This document shows, one piece after another, positions 1-6,604 of a DNA stretch of 15,953 nucleotides (positions are counted from its first letter, which is position 1; every line of letters begins with the position of its first letter). The translations under genes were made by a program, and so were the position numbers. The stretch is from CAZHFW01 sp964531675 (GTDB taxonomy: Bacteria; Planctomycetota; Phycisphaerae; Phycisphaerales; UBA1924), in the NCBI GenBank assembly GCA_964531675.1, contig CAZHFW010000056.1:1-15953 (forward strand). Reading direction: 5' to 3'. A model generated the notes under the pieces. The model was given only the letters and a program-made list of their open reading frames with translations, had not been told where the DNA came from and searched no databases.

Positions 1-6
1 GGCGGC

Positions 7-1602
7 CTACTTGGGTTGGAGCGTGGGGGGTTGGAGAGTGGGGGGTTGGAGCGTGGTTGGGCGGGCGGGGATGGTGGGGGGGGTGCCGCGGACTTTGACG
101 GCTTCGACCACGCCTTGCCTGGCGAAGTCGATGGATTCGCCCAGGATGCGGAGCGATTCGGCGGGGGCGTGGAAGCCCATGGAGTTTTCCGCGTTCATGA
201 AGTCCGCGCGCCACTGGGCCCGGCGCTGGAGATCGCGCGCCAGGGCGAGCTGATCGTCGGTCGCGCCCTTGGCCTTGGCGGACTCGATCGCCTTGATGAG
301 ATCGACGACGGCGTCTTCGGCGCGGATGAGCTGCCCCTTGGTGCGGGCCTGGATCGCGTCGACGCGGGCGAGGATCTCCGTCTCGGTGTACTGGTGGCAG
401 GTCTGGCAGGAGCGGGCGACGTCGGCCAGGGGTGTGCGGACCTGGTGGTCGCTGAACTTCATGGCGCCTTCGCGCTTGTAGGGCATGTGGCAATCGGCGC
501 AGGAGACGCCGCTGCGGGCGTGGATGCCCTGGGACCAGAGCTCGAACTCGGGGTGCTGGGCCTTGAGGACCTTGGCGCCGGTGTTGGTGTGGGTCCAGTC
601 GGACCAGCCGACCTGATCGTAGTGGGCTTCCATCTGCTCGATCTTGAGGCCGTTGTGCCAGGGGAAGGTGAGGCGTTTCTTCTCGCCGTCGAAGTGGTAC
701 TCGACGTGGCACTGGCCGCAGGCCATGGAGCGCATCTCCTGGCGGGAGGCGAGGTCGTTGGGGTTGTAGTCCTTGTCGCGTGAGCCGCGACGCCATTGTT
801 CGATGCTGGGGAGGTGGGGGACGGGGTCGTTGGACTTGGCGAGGTTGGCGATGCCCTCGAGGAACGCCGGGCGCGTGATGCGCAGGCGCATGGTGGAGGG
901 GTCGTGGCAGTCCAGGCAGGTGACGGGGTGCTGGACCATCGCGGTGGCGTCCGCGTAGGTCTGGTGGTTGACGTAGTCCCAGCCCTTGAAGAGCTGTTCC
1001 TGGCCAGCGGGGGAGAGGAGGGGATCGTCGAGGGATCCCGTGGCGCCCTGCTTGAGGCCGGCTTCGCGGTAGGCGACGACGTTGCTCGCGTGGCAGTTCA
1101 GGCATGCGCCGGGCTGGGGCTTCTTCTTCACGCGATCGGTCTCGCGCTGATCCAGGAGCATGAACGCGTGTCCACGGCGTTCGCGGTAGTCGATCGCAAA
1201 CGCGTAGCCATTGAAGATGGTCTTGAGCCTCGGATCCTCCTCGATCTTGGAAGGGGCCTTGCCCATGTGCGGATCGGCCTGCTCGACCCCCGAGGCTGCG
1301 GCGACGCTGGCGGGGAGCGCGTCGCTCCATGCGAAGCGGGCGTGCGGGTTGTCGGCGGTGCGGATGTATCCGTCGTACTGGCGCGGGAAGTTCTTGCCCC
1401 ACTCGGCGGGGTCGATGGTCTTTTCGGTGAGGTCGACGATGTGCAGGACGTTGGACTTGGCCTCGTTCTTGCGCTGGGTGATGTTGTTGTAGAGCAGCAT
1501 GGAGGCGACGCCCCCGGCGGCAGCGGCGATGCCGACAACCCACAGCAGGGCGGCGGTGCGGGCGGCGGCGGGCCTGGTGTGGCGCAGATGAGCGTCGTTC
1601 AT
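7..1602 (-). CDS. nrfA: Ammonia-forming cytochrome c nitrite reductase, catalytic subunit NrfA
   Basis: Pentahaem nitrite reductase that takes six electrons from NrfH to reduce nitrite to ammonium on the periplasmic side of the membrane. The 531-aa protein has five haem-binding motifs: C167-H171, C229-H233, C295-H299, C368-H372 and C399-H403. The stretch CGQCHVEYHFDG around haem 3 (Tyr302) and KAQHPEFE (His350) are NrfA active-site signatures, and Arg143 in RRGH fits the catalytic Arg. The first motif, at the expected active-site haem, is CLNCH and not the classical CXXCK. A hydrophobic N-terminal segment (about 16-38) is a signal or membrane anchor. I chose the ATG at 1602, 37 bp after nrfH; the reading frame stays open upstream to 1872, but that extension is inside nrfH in another frame. 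The C-terminus (about 515-531) is a TLQPP repeat outside the family fold. The stop is TAG. Confidence 0.95.
   Translation of the reverse strand: MNDAHLRHTRPAAARTAALLWVVGIAAAAGGVASMLLYNNITQRKNEAKSNVLHIVDLTEKTIDPAEWGKNFPRQYDGYIRTADNPHARFAWSDALPASVAAASGVEQADPHMGKAPSKIEEDPRLKTIFNGYAFAIDYRERRGHAFMLLDQRETDRVKKKPQPGACLNCHASNVVAYREAGLKQGATGSLDDPLLSPAGQEQLFKGWDYVNHQTYADATAMVQHPVTCLDCHDPSTMRLRITRPAFLEGIANLAKSNDPVPHLPSIEQWRRGSRDKDYNPNDLASRQEMRSMACGQCHVEYHFDGEKKRLTFPWHNGLKIEQMEAHYDQVGWSDWTHTNTGAKVLKAQHPEFELWSQGIHARSGVSCADCHMPYKREGAMKFSDHQVRTPLADVARSCQTCHQYTETEILARVDAIQARTKGQLIRAEDAVVDLIKAIESAKAKGATDDQLALARDLQRRAQWRADFMNAENSMGFHAPAESLRILGESIDFARQGVVEAVKVRGTPPTIPARPTTLQPPTLQPPTLQPK
14..58. repeat. 15-bp tandem repeat, three copies, coding for the NrfA tail
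   Basis: Three adjacent 15-bp units (14-28, 29-43, 44-58) of the form GGTTGGAGCGTGGGG on the plus strand, with one change in the middle copy and a changed end in the third. Because 15 is a multiple of three, the repeat stays in frame and encodes repeated TLQPP units at the end of NrfA, right before the stop codon. Confidence 0.9.
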
Positions 1603-1639
1603 GTGGAAATCCCAGGAGAAGGCGTGCAGCGGGGCAAGA

Positions 1640-2164
1640 TCAGCGCAGAGGCCCATGGCCGACACGGGCGTGGCAATGGAGGCAATCGGCGGGCGTCGAG
1701 CTGGCGATCGACGAAGCGTGCGGGTCCGCAACCGCCAGAACGGTGGTGTCGGCCGCGATGGAGCTGTGACAGCGGACGCAGTTCTCCGCGACCGCGTCAC
1801 GGCTGGACTGCTTGATCTGGATGGGCTCGTGGAAGTTGTTGAACGTGAAGCCCTTGCTGTGGCGGTAGCCATGCTCGGCCTTCACGAGGTACTTGCGGAC
1901 CACGGAATCGTGGGGCACGTGGCAGTCGTTGCACGACGCGACGCGATGGTGCGAGGCGTGCTGCCAGGCGTCGTACTGCTCCTGCATGATGTGACAGTTG
2001 ATGCAGGCCTTGGGGTCGTTGGAGAGGTAGGAGAGGCCCTCGGCGTAGTTGAAGGTGAAGCCCGCGACGCCAAGCGAGGCGCCGACCAGTGCGGTGACCA
2101 GCACCGCGGCCCGGCGCGGACGCGGCTTCTCGGCCCGATCTTGCTTGGGCGAAGTGTCAGCCAT
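1640..2164 (-). CDS. nrfH: NrfH, tetrahaem membrane quinol dehydrogenase of the nitrite reductase complex
   Basis: NapC/NirT-family cytochrome c that oxidises menaquinol and passes electrons to NrfA; it anchors the NrfHA complex in the cytoplasmic membrane. The 174-aa protein has one N-terminal membrane helix (about 19-41) and four haem motifs: C54-H58, C78-H82, C129-H133 and C161-H165. The first motif continues as CINCHIM, so Met60 is placed as in the CXXCHXM of Desulfovibrio NrfH, where Met ligates haem 1. It lies directly upstream of nrfA and is very probably co-transcribed with it. The ATG at 2164 has no Shine-Dalgarno but has a TACACT hexamer 10 nt before it. Confidence 0.94.
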   Translation of the reverse strand: MADTSPKQDRAEKPRPRRAAVLVTALVGASLGVAGFTFNYAEGLSYLSNDPKACINCHIMQEQYDAWQHASHHRVASCNDCHVPHDSVVRKYLVKAEHGYRHSKGFTFNNFHEPIQIKQSSRDAVAENCVRCHSSIAADTTVLAVADPHASSIASSTPADCLHCHARVGHGPLR

Positions 2165-2174
2165 GGACGAAGCG

Positions 2175-2180
2175 AGTGTA
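2175..2180 (-). promoter_or_regulatory. -10-like hexamer TACACT before nrfH
   Basis: On the minus strand TACACT matches TANNNT and ends 10 nt before the nrfH ATG. If used, transcription would start within a few bases of the start codon. No clear -35 box is seen. It belongs to a set of six similarly placed hexamers in this window. Confidence 0.35.
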
Positions 2181-2239
2181 ACGAAGTTCGGTGTCCGCGC
2201 CGGTGATTCCTTGGGATCGGGAATTGCGTGGTTCTTGCG

Positions 2240-2270
2240 CCCCGGCTCACCGGTTTCGGTGACGCCGGGG
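2240..2270 (-). terminator. Hairpin just after the fatty acid transporter gene
   Basis: CCCCGGC pairs with GCCGGGG and TCACC pairs with GGTGA around a 6-nt loop, with one unpaired C in the 3' arm. On the minus strand it begins 2 nt after the transporter stop codon and before nrfH. There is no T run after it, so termination is inferred from position and stability only. Confidence 0.5.
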
Positions 2271-2272
2271 TG

Positions 2273-3736
2273 TCAGAGCAGGAGCAGGCATCCGATCACG
2301 AAGATCCCGCCGGCGAGCATGACGACGGCGCAGTAGCCCACGATGTCGCGGGCCTTGGCGCCGGTGATGGCCAGCAGCGGGAGGGCCCAGAAGGGCTGGA
2401 GCATGTTGGTGATCTGATCGCCGTAGGCCACGGCCAGGACCATCCTCGCGGGATCGACGCCGAGCTTGAGCGCGGATTCGATCGCGATGGGTCCCTGGAC
2501 GCCCCATTGCGCGCCGCCCGAGGGAATGAAGGTGTTGAGCACGCCCGCGGCGAAGAACGTGAAGACCGGGAGGGTGGTGTGGGACGCGCCGGCGGCGATG
2601 CGTTCGGCGATCACGCGATCCAGGCCCGAGGTGATGAGCATGGCGACGACCCCGCCGTAGAGCGGGAACTGGAGCACGACGCCGACGCAGCCAGCGCCGG
2701 CACCCTCGGCGGCCTTGGCGTAGGAGCGGAGCGAGCCATGCAGGATGAGCCCGGCGCCCATCATGAGGCAGGCGATCTCGTTGAGTCCGAGCGTGCGCGG
2801 GTCGGAGGTGAGGACGAAGCGGGCGAAGACGCCGATCAGAGGCAGCGCGAGCAGCCAGCAGATGAGGCGTGAGCGTTCCAGCGCATCGGGGATCCAACCT
2901 TCGAGGCGGGACTGGCCCGGTGATTCGCGGGTCTGGGCTGCGAAATCAGGGTCGGTCTCATCGGTGAGGGCTTTGGGTGCCAGCTCGGCGATGGTCTGGA
3001 TGTCGCGATCGGACTTGGGGGCGAGCAAGGCCATGACCAGCGGGATGAGGACGAGCAGCCCGAGGGTGACGATGGCGTTCATCGAGGAGAAGGTGGTCTT
3101 GTCGAGCGGGATGCCGCTGCTGTAACCGACTTCGCCAAGGCGGGCGAGCGTGTCCTTTCCGACGACTTTGAGGGCGTTGTCGGCGGTGGTCATGGTGAGG
3201 GGCGCGGAGCCCGAGAGCCCGCCGTGCCAGATCATCATGCCGGTGAAGCCCGCCGCGACGAGCAGGGGATAGTGGGCAGGGACGCGGCGGTGGTGGAGCG
3301 AGCGGGCGATGTCGCGGGCGACGATCGCGCCGACGATGAGGCCCAGGCCCCAGTTGAGGATGGAGGTTGCGCAGGTGACGGCGGCGACGGTCGCGACGCC
3401 GGTGGATGCGGTGCGGGGCAGGCTTGAGACGCGGGCCAGGATTCGGCGGATGGGTTTGGACTCGGCCAGGGCGTGTCCGGTGACCATCACCAGGCACATC
3501 TGCATCGAGAAGGCCAGGAAGCGCCAGAGGCCATCAGACGATCCCCATGCGCCGAGCAGAGCGGAACACTTGTCGAGCAGGGATGGGGTCAGATCTGTTG
3601 CGGCAAGCTTGGGAAAGGTGCCGAGCGTCAGCGCCAGGAGCGCGACCACGAGCGAGAGCAGGACCGCGATGACATAGGGGTCGGGGACAATCCGACGGAA
3701 CGCACGGCTGATGCCCAGTCCCAGCGAGCTGATCAT
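2273..3736 (-). CDS. Short-chain fatty acid transporter (AtoE / SCFA_trans family)
   Basis: Predicted inner-membrane carrier for short-chain fatty acids such as acetoacetate or butyrate. The 487-aa protein is hydrophobic throughout with roughly ten or more membrane segments. Family signatures are visible: VPDPYVIAVLLSLV at the N-terminus (17-30), LNWGLGLIVGAIVAR (127-141), HYPLLVAAGFTGMMIWHGG (155-173) and FIPSGGAQWGVQGPI in the C-terminal part. I prefer the ATG at 3736; an in-frame TTG at 3754 would add six residues. The ATG is preceded by AGGGTA (TACCCT on the minus strand) 7 nt away, not by a Shine-Dalgarno. Hairpins separate it from nadE upstream and nrfH downstream, so it is probably transcribed alone. 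The substrate is inferred from the family only. Confidence 0.88.
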   Translation of the reverse strand: MISSLGLGISRAFRRIVPDPYVIAVLLSLVVALLALTLGTFPKLAATDLTPSLLDKCSALLGAWGSSDGLWRFLAFSMQMCLVMVTGHALAESKPIRRILARVSSLPRTASTGVATVAAVTCATSILNWGLGLIVGAIVARDIARSLHHRRVPAHYPLLVAAGFTGMMIWHGGLSGSAPLTMTTADNALKVVGKDTLARLGEVGYSSGIPLDKTTFSSMNAIVTLGLLVLIPLVMALLAPKSDRDIQTIAELAPKALTDETDPDFAAQTRESPGQSRLEGWIPDALERSRLICWLLALPLIGVFARFVLTSDPRTLGLNEIACLMMGAGLILHGSLRSYAKAAEGAGAGCVGVVLQFPLYGGVVAMLITSGLDRVIAERIAAGASHTTLPVFTFFAAGVLNTFIPSGGAQWGVQGPIAIESALKLGVDPARMVLAVAYGDQITNMLQPFWALPLLAITGAKARDIVGYCAVVMLAGGIFVIGCLLLL

Positions 3737-3743
3737 GCTGCGG

Positions 3744-3749
3744 AGGGTA
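3744..3749 (-). promoter_or_regulatory. -10-like hexamer TACCCT before the SCFA transporter
   Basis: TACCCT on the minus strand, 7 nt before the ATG at 3736. It fits TANNNT and supports the ATG over the upstream TTG, which would lie beyond this hexamer. No -35 box is recognised. Confidence 0.35.
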
Positions 3750-3757
3750 ACCAAAGG

Positions 3758-3780
3758 CGTCCCGCCGCGCGAGCGGGACG
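3758..3780 (-). terminator. Perfect hairpin downstream of nadE
   Basis: CGTCCCGC (3758-3765) and GCGGGACG (3773-3780) form a perfect 8-bp stem with a 7-nt loop. On the minus strand it begins 28 nt after the nadE stop and is followed by CCTTTGGTT, a short T run. It is the likely end of the GT-LPG-nadE transcript. Confidence 0.6.
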
Positions 3781-3808
3781 GGACGTGTGCAAGGTGCTGG
3801 GCCGGGGC

Positions 3809-5563
3809 TTACTGCGGGCTCTTCCAGCGCTGCGCGATGGGGACGCGGCGGCCGGAACCGAAGGCGACGGTGGTCACTTTGAGGCCGATCGCGGCCTGTT
3901 TCCGCTTGTATTCGGAGATGTCGATCAGGCGGGCGACGCGGGCGATGGTCTGCAGGTCGAAGCCCGGCCTGTTGCGGGTGGCCTTGACGATGCTCGCGAC
4001 GCTCTGGCGGTGTTCGACGTAGCGCTCGATGATCTCGTCGAGGACGGGGTAGGGCGGCAGGGAGTCCTGATCGGTCTGGTTGGGCCTGAGTTCGGCGCTC
4101 GGGGGCTTGGTGATCGAAGGTTCGGGGATCGGGGGCGTGGAGAAGCCGAGGGCTTTGAACTCGGCGTTGATGAAGCGGGAGAGGGCGTAGACCTGTTCCT
4201 TGGTGACGTCGGAGAGGACCGCGAGCCCGCCGTTCATGTCGCCGTAGAGCGTGCAATAGCCGACCGCGAGTTCGGACTTATTTCCGGTGGTGAGAACGAT
4301 GGCGCCGGTGCGGTTGGAGAGGGCCATCAGGGTGGTCCCGCGGAGGCGGGATTGCAGGTTTTCCTCGGTGAGATCGGGGAGCGACTGGCCGAGGGTGGAG
4401 AGCCCCGCGCGGGCGAAGTCGGCGTCGATCACGGCACGGAAGCCTTCCATGGGCCTGGCGATGGAGATCGTCCGGCAGGGGATGCCCAGGTTGCGGGCCA
4501 GCGCGTACGCGTCGGTGACGGAGCCTTCGGAGGAGTAAGGGCCCGGCATGGCGACGCCCAGGATGTTGGCATTGCCCAGGGCGGCGGCGCCGATCACCGC
4601 GGTGAGCGCGGAGTCGATGCCCCCCGAGAGGCCAAGGAGCGCGGAGCGGAAGCCCGTCTTGCGGCAATAGTCGCGCACGCCCAGCACCAGCGCGTCGTAC
4701 AAGTGGTGCAAGGGATCGCGCTGGAGCAGGGGATCGGCGGGCCTCGCGGCTTTGAACTTGACGCCCGGCGCGGGGAGATCGACGAGCAGCGAGTGTTCGA
4801 CGAAGCCCGGACCGGCGGCGAAGAGCTTGCCCTGGGGATCGATGACCGTTGCGTGGCCATCGAAGATGAGGTCGTCGTTGCCTCCGACCTGATTCACGGC
4901 GGCGACGAAGACCTTGTGCCGGGTGGCGTGGGTCGTGAGGATCTTGCGGTGGAGCTTTCCCTTGCCGAGCACGAAGGGGCTGGCGGAGGGATTGAGGATG
5001 AGGTCGACGCCCTTGCGTGCGAGTTCGGCGACGGGGTCGGCCGAGTCGATGTAGCGCTGCGCGAAACCGGCGTCTTGTCCCTTCCAGAGATCCTCACAGA
5101 CGCTCAGACCGACGCGGGTTGCGGTCCGATCGCCCTTGCCTTTGACGCGGATGACCATGGGCTTGTCGCCCGGCCTGAAGTAGCGGTTTTCGTCGAAGAC
5201 GTCGTAGGTCGGGAGGAGGCGCTTCTGATAGGTCGCGGTGATCTTGCCATCCTGGCAGACCAAGAGAGCGTTGGCGATGGGGCCGCCTGGCTTGATGGGC
5301 TTGGCGAGCGGGGTCGGACAGCCGAAGACCGCGGTGATCTGGCGGCAGGCTTTGGCGATGCGTTTGGCGTGCGCGAGGCAGGCGTCGATGAAGCCTTCCT
5401 GGAGAAGAAGGTCCTTGGGGGGATAGCCGCAGATTGCGAGTTCGGGGAAGCAGATCAGATCCGCGCCGGCGGCGCGGGCGTCGTGGATGCGGGCGATCAT
5501 GGCGTCCGCGTTGGCGGCGATCTCGCCGATCGTGGGGTTGAGTTGGACCAGGGCCAGGCGCAT
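3809..5563 (-). CDS. nadE: Glutamine-dependent NAD+ synthetase
   Basis: Last step of NAD biosynthesis: ATP-dependent amidation of nicotinate adenine dinucleotide using ammonia from glutamine, in the cytoplasm. The 584-aa protein has two domains. The N-terminal nitrilase-type glutaminase (about 1-270) carries the Glu41 (FPELA), Lys114 (YQKRLLP) and Cys156 (VCEDLW) triad. The C-terminal synthetase domain (about 285-584) carries the PP-loop SGGIDS at 313-318, TTGNKSELAVGY near 425-436 and a GDMNGGLAVLSDV stretch. Length is typical of the two-domain bacterial form. The start is the ATG at 5563, 18 bp after the upstream membrane-protein gene; TACCAT lies 5 nt before it, so it may also have its own promoter. 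The stop precedes a hairpin. Confidence 0.95.
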   Translation of the reverse strand: MRLALVQLNPTIGEIAANADAMIARIHDARAAGADLICFPELAICGYPPKDLLLQEGFIDACLAHAKRIAKACRQITAVFGCPTPLAKPIKPGGPIANALLVCQDGKITATYQKRLLPTYDVFDENRYFRPGDKPMVIRVKGKGDRTATRVGLSVCEDLWKGQDAGFAQRYIDSADPVAELARKGVDLILNPSASPFVLGKGKLHRKILTTHATRHKVFVAAVNQVGGNDDLIFDGHATVIDPQGKLFAAGPGFVEHSLLVDLPAPGVKFKAARPADPLLQRDPLHHLYDALVLGVRDYCRKTGFRSALLGLSGGIDSALTAVIGAAALGNANILGVAMPGPYSSEGSVTDAYALARNLGIPCRTISIARPMEGFRAVIDADFARAGLSTLGQSLPDLTEENLQSRLRGTTLMALSNRTGAIVLTTGNKSELAVGYCTLYGDMNGGLAVLSDVTKEQVYALSRFINAEFKALGFSTPPIPEPSITKPPSAELRPNQTDQDSLPPYPVLDEIIERYVEHRQSVASIVKATRNRPGFDLQTIARVARLIDISEYKRKQAAIGLKVTTVAFGSGRRVPIAQRWKSPQ

Positions 5564-5568
5564 GGGCG

Positions 5569-5574
5569 ATGGTA
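5569..5574 (-). promoter_or_regulatory. -10-like hexamer TACCAT before nadE
   Basis: TACCAT on the minus strand, 5 nt before the nadE ATG, in the 18-bp gap after the upstream gene. The same hexamer sits before the exbB-like gene (11007-11012). If active it would give nadE an internal, leaderless transcript. Confidence 0.3.
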
Positions 5575-5581
5575 GGGGACC

Positions 5582-6604
5582 TCAGCGGGTGCTCCTGCGG
5601 CGGATCAGGAGGCGGTCGGGTCGGAGCCAGACCAGCCCGAGGCTCGCCAGCGCGAGCGAGACGACCGCTTCGGTGGCGCTGACGGTGAGCGCGACGACCG
5701 CGAAGGTGGCGCCTCCCCCGGCGTGCAACGCGGAGATTCCGAGGGCTGCGGCCAGGCCTGTCGAGCCTGCTTCCCGAGCGCCCAGAGCGCCGGTGGGGCT
5801 CAGGATCCCGATCAGGAAGTAGGTCGAGGCGATCAGGATGCACTGATCGGGGGCGATCTCCACGCCGAGGATGCGGGAGGCGACCCAGAAGCGGGCGGAT
5901 TGCACGCCGATGTCCGCGAGGCGGAGCACGACGCAGGCTGCGGTCCAGCCCGGCGAGGCGAGCATCGCAAAGCCCTCGTGCAGGTGCGCGAAGAACCTGG
6001 AGCGGGCGGCGCTCGAGAGCTTGGTGATGCCGGTCTTTTCGGCGAGCGCGATGAACTTCTGCAGCCCGCGCTCTCCCGCGAAGGCCCGGCAGAAGAGGAC
6101 GAGCGCGCCGACGCTGAGGAGCAGAAACGTGCTGGCCAGCGCGATCCAGGCGGCGTCGATCTGGTGGTGCAGGGAGCTGGCGCCGATCAGCGAGCCCATC
6201 ACCAGGAGCATGACGCTGAAGGCGTTGATGAGCCAGGCGCCGATCGTGAAGACCGGGACGTGGTCCCTGCGGTTGTGCACGAGCACGCGGAAGACGGTCG
6301 CGAGTTTGAGGGGGACATAGCCCAGCACGACGCACACCGCTTGCACCGCGGCGACGCTCGAGAACGGGACCTTGCGGGTCGGGCGGATGCCGCACCACAG
6401 GATGAGGCTGTTGGTCAGGACGTAGGCTGCGGAGAGCGAGAGCAGCAGGGCGACGCTGGCGGCGGGCGCGTCGGCGAGGCGCTCGAGCTGGGAGCGATTG
6501 GCGGGCTTGAAGGCCTGCGCGACGCACCAGCCCAGGAGCGCAACGCCCCCCAGAACGCCCACGATCTGCACGATGGTCCGGCCTCGCCCGCGGCGTGCAC
6601 TCAT
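5582..6604 (-). CDS. Lysylphosphatidylglycerol synthase TM-region / UPF0104-type integral membrane protein
   Basis: Integral membrane protein of 340 aa with about eight hydrophobic segments. The C-terminal SPTGALGAREAG is close to the PGG-G-RE signature of the LPG_synthase_TM family (AglD/UPF0104 group), whose members act as lipid flippases or sit in glycolipid and envelope biosynthesis. No soluble lysyl-transferase domain is present, so it is not a full MprF. The start is the ATG at 6604, which overlaps the stop of the upstream glycosyltransferase in an ATGA junction; the open frame continues to 6880 but that part is within the upstream gene and unlike a membrane protein. Coupling to a GT-C enzyme suggests a joint role in lipid-linked sugar or glycolipid handling, which is inference. 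Confidence 0.72.
   Translation of the reverse strand: MSARRGRGRTIVQIVGVLGGVALLGWCVAQAFKPANRSQLERLADAPAASVALLLSLSAAYVLTNSLILWCGIRPTRKVPFSSVAAVQAVCVVLGYVPLKLATVFRVLVHNRRDHVPVFTIGAWLINAFSVMLLVMGSLIGASSLHHQIDAAWIALASTFLLLSVGALVLFCRAFAGERGLQKFIALAEKTGITKLSSAARSRFFAHLHEGFAMLASPGWTAACVVLRLADIGVQSARFWVASRILGVEIAPDQCILIASTYFLIGILSPTGALGAREAGSTGLAAALGISALHAGGGATFAVVALTVSATEAVVSLALASLGLVWLRPDRLLIRRRSTR

Noticed and set aside
3473..5575. Plus-strand ORF of 700 codons opposite nadE and the transporter start
   Set aside because: Gly/Ala/Glu/Arg-rich shadow of high-GC coding on the minus strand; it spans two real genes and a terminator.
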